64,000 bases of DNA from the NCBI RefSeq assembly GCF_003265705.1, contig NW_020313045.1, positions 1,195,328 to 1,259,327 on the forward strand, given 5' to 3'. Under the pieces are notes generated by a model. That model did not search any database. It had not been told where the DNA came from and was given only the letters and a program-made list of their open reading frames with translations. This document shows positions 44,601 through 54,654 of this stretch, piece after piece (position 1 is the stretch's first letter; every line of letters starts with the position of its first letter). A program made the translations under genes and the position numbers. The DNA is from Callorhinus ursinus. Its lineage: Eukaryota > Chordata > Mammalia > Carnivora > Otariidae.

Positions 44601-46170
44601 GTTTTTCTGTTTACTGTTTTATTGATTTCCACTTTGGTCTTTTTGTTCAGTTTTTTCTGCCTACTTTGGGTTTAATTTGTTCTTTAAATTTTTTTCTAGT
44701 TTCTTCAGATGGAAGCTAATGTCGTTGATGGGAGCCACTTACTCTTTTGTAATATACATATATAGGGCTATAAATTTCTCTCTATGCTGTCTCATACATT
44801 TTTATATTTTGTCTTTTCATTTACAATCATTTCAAACAATCTAATTTTCTTTCCTTTTTTCTTCGGCCCATGGTTTATTTAAAAGTGTGTCATTTAGTTG
44901 CCAAATATTTGGAGGTTTTCCAGATATTTTTTCTGTAATTGAGTTCTAATATAATTCCATGTGGTCAAAGAACATGTTTTTGAATCTTTTTAAATTTACT
45001 GAGGCTAGTTTTATGGCCCAGAATATAGTCTATCTTGGTGAATGTTCTGTGTGCATTTGTGAAAAATGTGTATCCTGCTGTTGTTGGGTGGAATGTTCTA
45101 TAAATGCCAGTCAGGTCAAATTGATTGATACCACTGTACAAACCTTATAGGGCCCTACCGATTTTCTGTCTACTTCCTCTATCAATACTTGAGAGAGGGG
45201 CATTGAAATTTCCAACTGTAACTGTGGATTTATCTATTTCTCTTTGCAGTGCTATCAGGTTTCCCTTCAAATATTTTGAAGCTCTGTTATTAAGTGCATA
45301 AATGTTTAGGATTACTATACCCTCTTGATAAATGGACCCTGTTATCATTATGAAATGAACTTCTTTGTCTCTGTCAGGACCTGAGCAGTGTTTAGTCTAG
45401 GGCTAATTATTTCTTGCTATCGAGGCAAGACCCTTCTGAGTATTCTACTCAATTCTTTAAGAATTATGAGGCATTTCCACTCTGACTGGTGGGAAAATAT
45501 GTCATTGAGGGCCCTGGGTGAGCTGCAAATACTATTCTCCTTAATCCTTCTGGGTGGCTCTTTTCCCACCTTGGGAAGCTTCCTCATGTGCACCTGCTGA
45601 TCAGTATCCTATGAGAGCTTCAGGGGACCTTCTGCAGATCTGTGTGCAAACCCCCTCCTCTTCCATGCTCTTCCCTGTGCACTTTGGCTGCCTGGTCTTC
45701 CTAGATTCTTCCTTCCACCTCCTCAGTTCAGGAATGCACTGTGTCCCTCCTGGGTTTCCTCTCCCTGTGCCATGGTCTGGAGACTCTCTCAAGACAGTAA
45801 GCTGGGGTAACTGTGGGCTTACCTCCTTTGTTCTCCATCTCTCAGGGATCTGTGTCCTTCACTATCTCATGTGTAATGTTTTAAAAAACCATTGCTTCAT
45901 ATATTTTGTCCACTTTTATTGGTGTTTCAGGTAGACCATAAATCTAATCCCTGTTACTCCATTTTGGTTGGAAATGGACGCCTTTAGCTATTTTTTCACT
46001 TGTTTATTTTTAGGTATCTGCGTTGACTTTATGGCTACAAAGGCCGAAGTCTTAGATTTCTTAGAGAAGATCCTCCGCTCTTCCAGGCCCACACCTTTCC
46101 CGCATCATCCCGATAGAGATTTGGTTGAAATAACGTTAAATATTCACATTATTATGACCCTGGAAATACT
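41699..46170 (-). mobile_element. 4.5-kb LINE-1 remnant, antisense, ORF1 not seen
   Basis: Read on the minus strand, the element runs from a 5'UTR-like part (46170 to about 45350; 'CCAAAATGGAGTAACAGGGA' near its start) to an ORF2 3' region and 3'UTR. Endonuclease-domain text appears at 45145-45348 ('[20 protein letters not shown]'). The ORF2 C-terminal part is at 42414-43188 ('KCKGPEIAKTLLKMKIKVRG', 'RPTHIWPTDFQQKCKENSMK', 'RAKDLNRPFTKEDIQMSD'). Many stops and frameshifts make it a dead copy. The 5'UTR-like part abuts a mid-endonuclease segment. ORF1 and the ORF2 start are therefore missing or unrecognisable. Confidence 0.88.
44505..44575. repeat. Poly-T tracts inside the L1
   Basis: Two long T runs (about 44510-44530 and 44547-44562). 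They produce spurious poly-Phe plus-strand frames. Confidence 0.9.
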
Positions 46171-46574
46171 ACTCTAGCTGAGTCATCTGGTATACCGGGA
46201 CTGATGTCCTTTCTTTTGTATCTTTTATTATCAGTAGTGTTAATATTTGCTTTTTAAAAAGGTTTGCTTTCTTGTCTAATGGTTTATTCTTTTACTTTAA
46301 GTGCTTCATACTCAAATAACATGAAAGTCAGCAGTGTCTGAAGGAGGGAAGTTACTGAGGGATCTGGGCTACGTGGGCCAGCATGTGTCCCTAGTGTGGC
46401 AGAGGAATGGGCAGGGACTCTCGCTTTGACACACAGCCCCCGGCCCACTGCACACACATTGCCTGTTCCTGGCATGTTGTGAGAGAGCGGGAAAACATGG
46501 TAATTGAAGTAAACAGAGAAGGTAAGAAGCATGATCAGAGGCTGAACACACAAACACACAATTCTAGTCTTATC
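46171..46574. other. Unique DNA
   Basis: No gene recognised. Short frames on both strands. Confidence 0.3.
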
Positions 46575-46680
46575 AGTGTTGCCAATGTTCTGTGGGACCT
46601 CAAGTAAGTCTCTTTTCTTTTGAGCCCCTCAATTACTTATCTGTGACATGGGCATGAGGTTACATGATTAAAAAATCTCT
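46575..46680 (+). repeat. MIR fragment
   Basis: 'GGGACCTCAAGTAAGTCTCT' and 'ATTACTTATCTGTGACATGG' fit a decayed MIR core. Confidence 0.5.
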
Positions 46681-47068
46681 TCTCGATCTCCAAGGTCATG
46701 CAGGGATGGAGGTGGCCATGGAGACATTATGGGCCTGACAAGCTCCCCAGGTCCCTGCCCCAATTTGACCAAGACTCAGGCGTTTCTGTGTGTATAAAAG
46801 GGAGCAGACATGGTCATTTGGGGCCATCAACAGGTCCAATGATGGGAGCCACAGGAGGCAGGTTTCAGATCAAAATGGTGATGAATTCAAGGAAGATAAA
46901 GGCTCTGTAGATAATGAACTCCCCATCACTGAAGTGTGTGAGCAGAGCCTGGACCAGCCTTAGGCAAAGTTCTGTATTTCTTCACTGCCATCATCACACT
47001 ATACTGTCACTGGCCATTACCTTCACTGGCTCCCTGACTGGATGGCGAGGCACCCGAGTGTCAAGCCC
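46681..47068. other. Unique DNA
   Basis: No gene recognised. Confidence 0.3.
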
Positions 47069-47069
47069 A

Positions 47070-47287
47070 GCAGTTCTCAACCAAGGCAATTTTCCCCAGG
47101 GGACATTTGGTGATGCCGGGGGACATGGTTGGTTGTTACAACTTGGGGTGGGGGTAAGGGAAGTGCTATAGGCATTTAGTGAGTAGAGGCCAGGGATGCT
47201 GCTAAACATCCTGCAAAGTATAGGAGACTCCACACAACAAAGAATTTATCTGGTACAAAATGTTAATGGTATGGAGGTGGAGAAGCC
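47070..47287 (+). mobile_element. hAT/Charlie-type non-autonomous DNA transposon
   Basis: 'GCAGTTCTCAACCAAGGCAA', 'GGACATTTGGTGATGCCGGG', 'AGAGGCCAGGGATGCTGCTA', 'CACACAACAAAGAATTTATC', ending near 'GGTGGAGAAGCCC'. Same family as 32641-32857 in opposite direction. Confidence 0.8.
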
Positions 47288-47757
47288 CCAGACGAGCTAC
47301 CACGTCAGTCCAGCACCCCGCCCAGGGGCTGGTAACCGGAGGTGATCAGTACGTGCAGGGGAATGAAGTACAATGCAGGGCAGGGCCTCTGCTTGCTTGA
47401 CTGTCCCCCATGCCCACGAGGGCCCCACAGGGGAGAGCTGCCCTGCATGTCAGGATGGGGAGGGCCCCCCATCCTCGTCTGACCAGGCCACCCCTCTTGG
47501 ATTTGTGACCTGTCCTGGACAGAAAGGAGCTGGACTGGAACCCCAATCCTTCCTTGATCCTCTGCACTAACTGTCCCATTGTCAGTTAAATGAGCCAAGA
47601 CTTGGGTTTATCATGGGACACCTGGCAGACAGGCTTGTGCTGGGAACCCATCAGGAGCCAAAGGGGCAAAAGATGGTTCATGGAGGACTCTCAGAGTTTT
47701 GCTTAACTAGACTCTTCAGAGGTCAACCAGAAGGATCTGACAGCGTCAGAGGGAGAA
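47288..47757. other. Unique DNA
   Basis: No repeat or gene recognised. The 97-codon minus and 65-codon plus frames overlap. Confidence 0.3.
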
Positions 47758-48626
47758 ATTCATTCATCCTTCTAGTCCACAAATATTTATTGAGCATCTA
47801 TTATGTGTGAGGCCTAGGTGTTGAGAACACAGCACCGAATCAGATGACAAAAAAAATCTCTGCCTCAAGCAGCTTCCATTCTAGTGAAGGAGCTAGACAA
47901 AAATAACTAAAAAAATATATATGATTTTAAAAAAGAAAGGCAATGAAGTGTAGGGCATGCACATCCAAATGTTCCAAGTTTGCTGAATTGAGTAAATCTT
48001 ATTGTTACAACTCATACTATAGGCAACTTTAATATGTTGAAGAAATTCTCCAATTCCACCACTTTCTAAAGATCCATTTTTATCTCCCAATCCCTCTCAT
48101 ACCCTCATTTATTTTCCTGAAATAAATCTGCTATCCACCTCATTCAAATCCACTCAAATTCTGACCATTTAACAGATTTCACATACAATGTTAAATGCCA
48201 GAGATAATAAATTAAATGACATTGTCTCTGTTTAAAAATATATAATGAGAAGTAAAATATAGAAGATGATGCACATTATGATGGAAAAGAAAAAACTCAA
48301 CACAAGGTCCAGGGGCTCAGGAGTGAGCCGGGTGAGGTGGGGAGGGGGGCAGACAGGGTAGGCATCACAGAAGGTAGCATCTGATCAGAGACCGAACAGC
48401 CAGTGCGAAGGCCCTGAGGTGCTTGAGGAACAGCAAGGAGGCCAGTGTGGCTGGAGCACAGTGAGTGAGGCTGGCAGCAGCAGGAGGACAAGAGACAAGG
48501 CGGGGGGCGGAAGGGGGGTAATGGGAACATATCACACTGTGGCTTGTGGATGCCCCTGGCTTTGACACTGCAGTGGGGGGCCACGGAAGGACTTTGAGTG
48601 GAGGAGTGGCATGATCAGACTTTCCT
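47758..48626 (-). repeat. L2 3' region, antisense, split by an insertion
   Basis: The left part (47758-47924) has 'CCACAAATATTTATTGAGCA' and 'CAAGCAGCTTCCATTCTAGT'. The right part (48249-48626) has 'AAGGCCCTGAGGTGCTTGAG', 'GGAGGCCAGTGTGGCTGGAG' and 'GGAGTGGCATGATCAGACTT'. Together they follow reverse-complement LINE-2, with unrelated AT-rich DNA between them. Confidence 0.8.
47925..48233. mobile_element. Unidentified ~309-bp AT-rich insert in L2
   Basis: The insert is flanked by a possible TSD: AAAAATATATATGA at 47911-47924 and AAAAATATATAATGA at 48234-48248. The body matches no family I know and has no coding content. The AT-rich TSD could be chance. Confidence 0.4.
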
Positions 48627-49112
48627 ATTGCTGTTGCACCAACGTACCACAAAATCAGGGGCCTAAACCCACGTGCATATTCTTTTAGAGTTCTGAAGAC
48701 CAGAAATCCAAAATCACTTATATTGTGCTAAAATCAAGATGTTGCTGAGCTGGTTCCTTCTGGAAGCTCTAGAAGAGAATCATTTCCTTGCCTTGTGTGG
48801 CTTCTGGAAGTCACCAGCATTCCATGGCTCACGATTCCTTCTTTCTGTCACTTTACCTTTTCTCTCTTGCTCCTATAGACACTTTGTCTTTCTTCCTCTT
48901 CTGATATTCCATTTCCTTCTGCCTCCCTTTATAAAAGACACTTGTGATTATATCAGTAGGCTTGCCTGGGTAACCCAGGCTACTCTCCTACTTCGGGGTG
49001 CCTCTTTTGATCACATCTGTGAAGTCTTTTTTGCAATATAAGGTAACATATTCGTGGGGTCCTGGGACTACAATGTGCACATTCGGGGAAGTGGGTATTA
49101 TTCAGCCTACCA
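48627..49112 (-). repeat. MLT1-like LTR, antisense
   Basis: Begins at the end of the L2: 'CTATTGCTGTTGCACCAACG', 'GAGTTCTGAAGACCAGAAAT', 'TGTGATTATATCAGTAGGCT' and ends 'TATTATTCAGCCTACCACGG'. The final block is the reverse complement of a typical MaLR LTR start. Confidence 0.72.
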
Positions 49113-49334
49113 CGGAGGCCAAGTAGGGAACAGACTGCAGTCTCAAGCAGCCACGCCATGGAAGAAGCTAGAAGCCCAGCCCAGTGGCCAGGACCAGGTG
49201 CAAGCCATTTGGTGGGCTCCGCTGTAGGCCGACACCTTCCCCTGAGGTTCCCCCTTGGCATGCCAGGCCCCAGGACCCCGCGGAACGGTATGCATGGTGG
49301 GGAGGGGATACATGGATCAATTCACAATGTTAAT
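49113..49334. other. Unique DNA
   Basis: No gene or repeat recognised. Confidence 0.3.
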
Positions 49335-49430
49335 CTCTATGTGGCCTCAGGCCCGCTTCTGTCCTTCTCCAAAGCTCGGTTTTCTGATCCTACATAGAGG
49401 GATCATTAACCCCATCACTGCCTGCAGAAC
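49335..49430 (+). repeat. MIR fragment
   Basis: 'CTATGTGGCCTCAGGCCCGC' and 'GGTTTTCTGATCCTACATAG' fit a MIR core. Confidence 0.55.
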
Positions 49431-49765
49431 TTCACTTACATCAGAGGATCTGGCCACCCCCAACCTCCTACCCACCTCGCTTCTCTCCACTTGCTCAGCC
49501 ACACGAGCTTTCTTGATGTGTCTTAAATATACCAACGTTACATACCTCAGGGCCTTTGCACTGGCTGTGCCCCCTGCCATGGCTGCTCTTGCCCGGATAC
49601 TGACATGGCTCGCCCCCTCACTTTCATTTCTTTGCTCAATGTCATCTTCTCGGAGAAATTATCCCTGATCGCCCTATCCAAAACCATACCACTATCACCC
49701 TCTCCTCTCTTCTGGCTTAATTTCTGTGATATCATATTCATATTAGATGTTCATGTGTTAACAGG
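49431..49765 (+). repeat. L2 3' region
   Basis: 'CCTCAGGGCCTTTGCACTGG', 'TTTGCTCAATGTCATCTTCT', 'GAAATTATCCCTGATCGCCC' give clear sense LINE-2. Confidence 0.82.
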
Positions 49766-50235
49766 CGAGGTCTTGGGAGGGGACAAAAGGCACATTTGGC
49801 TGGGATTTTAAAGAGAATTTAAGAGGGTACTCTTTACAGTGATGTGGGCAGGGTTTAGGGATATTGAGACACCAAGGACTGACAACAGTAGGAAGCTGTT
49901 AGCATTTCTAGGCCTAAAAGAGGCAGGGAAAGGAGGGGGGTCGGGGCCGCTGAGACCAGAGGGAACTGGCATCGTGGTGGAGGGTTTTCTTAGTAGGAGC
50001 CAGAAGCACAGTACCGAAGCAGGGAGAGAATGGGGGAGAAAGACCCTGACCTCTCCCTCCATCCCCTGCCCTCCAATCTCCAGCCAGTATCTCCTCTGGC
50101 CCAAACCACCAGAAATCAGAGCACCAGTGGGCTGTGAGCTGCAGTGCATGGGATTCAGCCTGCCTGGGCATGGAGCGAGGCAGGGAAGGGCAGAGAACAG
50201 ATCCAGCAGCCGGGGACAGGTGGTCGTTGGTACGC
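49766..50235. other. Unique DNA
   Basis: No gene called. 143- and 149-codon frames on opposite strands (49839-50270 and 49808-50257) cover the same bases, a composition effect. Confidence 0.35.
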
Positions 50236-50572
50236 CGAACGTTTGTGTCCTCCCCAAATTCCTATGCTGAAAACTTAGTGCCCCAGGTTTTAGGTATTGA
50301 GAAGTGGGATCTTTGGGAAGGGATTAGGGTATGAGGATGGAGCCTCCATGAATGGGATGAGTGCCCTTATAAGAGAGGCCCCAGGGAGCTCACTCACCTT
50401 CCACCACGGGGCGACATCGTAAGATACTGGCAAACGTGGCAGAGGGTCCTTGCGAGAGGCACCATGATCGTGGACTTCAAGCTACCAGAACGGTGAGAAA
50501 TACATTTCTACTGCTTAAAAGCCACCCAGTCTGCAATATTTTCTCAGAGCGTCCTGAAGAGACTAAGACAGT
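50236..50572 (+). repeat. MLT1-type solo LTR
   Basis: 'TTTGTGTCCTCCCCAAATTC', 'AGTGCCCTTATAAGAGAGGC', 'CAGGGAGCTCACTCACCTTC', 'TAAAAGCCACCCAGTCTGCA', 'GACTAAGACAGTGAC'. Sense orientation, well preserved. Confidence 0.85.
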
Positions 50573-51564
50573 GACTAATAACAACGCATTTGTTCAATTT
50601 AAAACAATTATCTGTTTTCCCATTCAACGCGTCAGGTTCACGAGGATGAAGATTTTGTCTCTCTTCATGATAACCTTGTCCCCAGGTGCTTTGAACATTG
50701 CCTGGGTGCTCCATACATGACTGTTCATGAATACATGAAACAAAAACAAACAATGGACCTCACAGGAAAATGCTTTGTGGGCAAGAGAGGAGCATGCATA
50801 CACATGAGGGACTGACCTATTGTGGTTGGATTAACTCCTTTGCAAGTGGTTTCAGAGCTGCACAAAGAGACCTGGAAATTCATCCTGCTCATGACCAGCA
50901 CCACCACTGCCGGTTCATTCCCTGTCCCCATCCCGCCCCCAATTCAATTTCATCAGAGATTTCTGGAGACCTGTGGCAGAGAATGCAATGAGGGGAAGGA
51001 AGGAAAAGTTCCGGCACCTTTTCCTTGTCATGGTGAATGCGCCTCGGGGCCCGGAGAGTAGGTCTGATTGGCCCTGTACCCCCAGGGGGTCAAATCTCCA
51101 GGATCCCCCTGCCAAGTTTGGGTGTTGTCCCCAGGACACTTTCTCCTCCAAACTGCAAGATGTGCGATGCTTATTTAAGAAACTTCCAGATCTGCTCTGG
51201 CCTCCTAGAGATACAGCCAAACCGATCAGGCCAGGTTTTCCCCTCAGGGAACCGGAGCATTTTGAGACCCAGGGCCCCCTGATTCAGAGCGGTGCCTATC
51301 ATGGTGGAATCGGGGGGCTGGGGGGGTGGGTCCAAGGAAAGAGGATTGTGACTGGGGTGGCTCCCTTAGGGACGAGAAGTGGATGGGGATGACCTGGAAA
51401 GTTCCCAGGGTCACTCCCAGTCCACACCAACGTTTGGCCCTGTCATCACCTAACCCCGGTGTAGACTGGCTTAGAAGGCAAGCCATCTGTGATGGCGGTG
51501 GACCTGGGGCTCACATCCCCGAGCCTCCTCTTGCTAGCCCCGGGACATCCCCCTGTCCTCGCCT
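50573..51564. other. Unique DNA
   Basis: About 1 kb without a recognised repeat. Frames up to 139 codons (50973-51392) lack domains. Confidence 0.35.
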
Positions 51565-51655
51565 TAGCTCTCACACTTCCTCCCTGCGATTGTTCTGCGG
51601 ATTAGATAAACCCGAAAGTCCCAGCAAGTGCCCGGCACGTAGTAGGGACCCCCAG
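51565..51655 (+). repeat. MIR 3' fragment
   Basis: 'TGCGGATTAGATAAACCCGA' and 'CAAGTGCCCGGCACGTAGTA' correspond to the MIR 3' part ('GTGCCTGGCACATAGTA'). Confidence 0.55.
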
Positions 51656-51815
51656 GCCCTCCTCCCTTCCCCAGCTGCTCTTCTGAAGAACCCTCCAGAG
51701 CCCCTGCCTGCACCGGCAGTGGCCCGCCGCCAGGCCCATCCTGTCCCGGGCTCAGCCTCCTCCCGGCGTTTGAAAACTTCTAAGGCAGGAAAACTTCTTC
51801 TCCCAGGTCGGCTCC

Positions 51816-51858
<43 letters not shown>
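51816..51858. repeat. (TC)n microsatellite
   Basis: About 20 uninterrupted TC units at the left shore of the CpG island. They create the Ser-Leu run in a 276-codon plus-strand frame (51326-52156). Confidence 0.95.
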
Positions 51859-51859
<1 letters not shown>

Positions 51860-51879
51860 TGCCACCTTGAAAGCCCCTC

Positions 51880-52251
51880 CGCCTCCTCTCCCGTGCCTCG
51901 CCAGGCGTCGCCGGGGAAGGGGGGCGAGCCGAGGGGGGACGCGCTAATGGGGGACGCGGCGGCCGAGGAGAAAACACAATGGATGAAAGAAGAAAGCGCA
52001 TCCAAACACGAGTTCTTGTTCCCGAGAAGAAGGGCCAAGTCTGACTTTATAGCAACAGCTTTGAGAGCAGCTGCGGTGGGATTTCATGGCAGAGGTTCCG
52101 CGGGAAAATCAATAAGCGGGGCCGCTGTTTGGAGAGGCAGCAAGAAAGGCCACTAACGAGGCCAGATTGTAACAGTTCTGCGAGCAGCCACAATGCTCAC
52201 CTTACACGGCGCGGCCGCGCGTTAGTAAATAATAAATCACAGCGGCCGGCG

Positions 52252-52284
<33 letters not shown>

Positions 52285-52640
52285 GGACAGAACGCAGCGC
52301 GTTTGACTGCAAAGCGGACCCGGGGCCATGAATTATTCACCGCCGCGCGGAGATAAAACGCGGCCGCGGGACGAGGCGCAGCCCCGCAAACGGGTGCCCC
52401 GCGCGGAAATCTGCCTTTTGATTACGAGCCGGGGCCGGGGCCGCAGTGCGGGGGGCGTGGGCGCTGGCGCGCGGGAAAGACCGGATTAATCAGGGGCGGC
52501 GGCGGGCGCCCAGCAAGAGCGATTTGCCAGACTCCGGGGCTGGCAGCACTTAGGGCCGGCCGGGCAGGGCTGGCCTGTGAGTGTGCGCCCGCCCGCGTGT
52601 GAGGCCGCAGGCTCCGGGGCGCTAAGCGTGCCTGTGTGAG
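51880..52640. promoter_or_regulatory. CpG island with embedded AT-rich homeodomain-type sites
   Basis: The only strong CpG island in the window, with many CpG-rich words ('CGGCGCGGCCGCGCG', 'ACGCGGCCGCGGGACG'). Interspersed AT cores include TAAATAATAAATCAC (52225), ATGAATTATTCAC (52328), TTGATTACGAG (52417) and CGGATTAATC (52482-52491). The left half (51970-52200) is CpG-poorer, repeat-free and looks conserved-element-like. The combination suggests a developmentally regulated promoter or enhancer. No TATA box, first exon or coding start can be fixed, so the transcript and strand are unknown. Confidence 0.7.
52247..52285. repeat. (GGC)n tract in the CpG island
   Basis: About eleven GGC units, ending in GGCGCCGG. 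Length-variable GC triplet tracts are common in CpG islands. It yields a poly-Gly string in one frame but no gene is supported. Confidence 0.9.
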
Positions 52641-53560
52641 TGCGTACACAACGCATTTGTGTGTGCCCCTGCACAGGTGCTGTGTGTTTGTGTGTGTGTC
52701 GGGGGGGGGGGTGGTTGCGCGTCCCTGTGTGCGCCATTTGTGAGAAGGCATCGTGCACTCGTGTGCCTCCGTACTATGTGTGCGTGTGTGCACATGTGAT
52801 ATGCCGCTTGGGAGCGTGCGAACACGCAATGCGCATGGTTACTTCCGCGCGCGCGCACGCCTGTGTGCGCGCGTGTGTGCGCGCGTGTGGTGCGTTCGTT
52901 CGCCCATGCATACATGGCGTGGGTGTGGGTATGTGTGACGTTACACATTCGCGTGAGCGTGTATATGCAGTGCACGGGTGCTTACATGTGGTGTGTGTAT
53001 GTGCATAAGCGATCCTGCATGTACAACATATACAGACGTGTATCTGGGCATATGCAGGGGATGCGTCTGTGTGGCGTTCAGAGGTGCACCTGTGGTATTT
53101 GTGAATGCACACATGGTGCACGTTTGTGCATATGCAGTATGTGTAGCAGGCACGACGGCACAAAGGTGGTGCACACGTGAATGTGTGTGGTTATGTACGC
53201 ATGGGTGCATGCACAGTGCATTTGTGTATGTGCGTGGTGCGTGTGTGTATTCATCCGTGCTCTGGGAAGTTTTAAAGGTCTGTGGTGTGCATACATAGTA
53301 CACGTGTGGGTCCTTGTGAATAGTTGTGCACTCAAGCATAGGTGTGTGGCAGCACGTGTGCCAAGCTGCTCACACGCACTGCGAGTACTTATATGGTATG
53401 GCCTTGCACGGCTGTTTGCCAGGACGAATGCACATACACATGGCCATGCACGTGATTATGTGCACTCGTGTGTGTCTATAGTGTGCGGCGGGGCACATGG
53501 ACCTAGGCATGTATGTTTGTGCTCACGTACATGCCATTGTATCTAGACCAGCTACATGTT
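52625..53560. repeat. TG/CG-alternating tract, Z-DNA-prone
   Basis: About 900 bp of degenerate TGTG, TGCGTG and CATACATG words. The core at 52845-52889 is almost purely alternating purine-pyrimidine with CGCG/TGTG blocks. G10 run at 52701-52710. Open frames of 85-135 codons run on both strands in most phases because stops are rare. They encode Cys/Val or His/Thr strings and are rejected. Confidence 0.85.
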
Positions 53561-54284
53561 GGGGCCAGCCGTGTTCTCCTCTCCCTGCTGGTCTGAAAGT
53601 TAAGTCCTAAATGTCATCGTGTCCATAAAACAAAGCACAACATAATGCACCTCCAAAGCAATGACGACGACTGTGCGTTTTACTGAAGGTTCCCTGGAGC
53701 GATTAAGAGGCTTTACATTCCGTATTGCACTCCAGGTTTCTTGGTAAGCCACTATAACCATCTCTGTCTTCCTCCAAAGTGCCTCGGGGGGCTGTCTTAT
53801 CTTCCCTTCCTCCCTTTGCTCCCCCCTCCTATCAGCAAGACCCCCCTCCATGGTTTCCTTACTGCACCCCACTTTTGCTAGACACGCCCCGGGAAGCTCA
53901 GAAGCAGATTTTATCCCTCGCTTAGATTTGCTTGGCCTGCGTTCACACCTATTCCATCAGCAAAACAAAGACTTTTCCTCAAGATCCTCTATCTTTAAAA
54001 AGTAAGAGTGGAAAGAAGAGAAAATGTAAATAAAATATAAATAAGGGTTTTTTTTTTTTTTGGTTGTATGCTCACATTTGATTATGTGTACACGCATATC
54101 TGCTTCTACATGGCTGTGTGGGTGCAGAATCACCTCCTTCTCTACCTAGCAGGTGATGGGGTAGAAAAGGAAACCGGGAACAAGGGTGTCCCAATGCCTC
54201 GGGATAGGGGAGTAATGTTTTGAGGATCATTTTCATTTTCTTAAGCTCTGTTACTTTGGCACAAAGTTTGACAGAATTTAGAAG
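53561..54284. other. Unique DNA with a possible conserved block
   Basis: The block at 53600-53720 ('CATCGTGTCCATAAAACAAA', 'ACATTCCGTATTGCACTCCA') is repeat-free and AT-balanced right after the TG-rich tract. A T14 run lies at 54048-54061. No gene. Confidence 0.35.
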
Positions 54285-54650
54285 TTATTTTTCATTTATT
54301 CCACAAATATTTACCGAGCACCCATTCTGAGCCCCGCACTGTGTTAGGCCCTGGAAGTTACCCAAAAAACAGTAAGACAAGAGTCTCAGACTTGGGGAGC
54401 CCGGGAGAATTGTGAAGGTTAGAGCCATGCGCCAGCCGCTAGGACGCACAGGAGGAAGTGGTTGGTGTCCTAAGACAAGGGAACTGTCAGAGAGCTCAGA
54501 GCAGGGACAGATGCCTCCTGACTGGAGAAAACCTGGAGGTCTTCCTGGAGGAAGCAGCACCCAGGTTGGGCTTAGACGAGTGGGGAGGATTTGGCCATGC
54601 CAGGATGGAGACATGGGTCTGGGAGGAAGTAGGGAAAATAAAAAGCCTAG
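54285..54650 (-). repeat. L2 3' region, antisense
   Basis: 'TTCCACAAATATTTACCGAG', 'CACTGTGTTAGGCCCTGGAA' and 'TGGAGGAAGCAGCACCCAGG' follow reverse-complement LINE-2. Confidence 0.75.
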
Positions 54651-54654
54651 GGGT

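Noticed and set aside
44339..44719. Poly-Phe plus-strand frames resembling membrane segments
   Set aside because: T-rich antisense of an L1, not coding.
45145..45348. Endonuclease-like peptide as a host gene
   Set aside because: It matches the L1 ORF2 endonuclease domain inside a decayed L1.
51326..52156. 276-codon plus-strand frame, the longest in the window
   Set aside because: It runs through a MIR fragment and a (TC)n tract into a CpG island. The opposite strand is equally open (51571-52038) and there is no domain.
52640..53546. Several overlapping frames of 85-135 codons on both strands
   Set aside because: They are a by-product of stop-poor TG/CA alternation, not genes.
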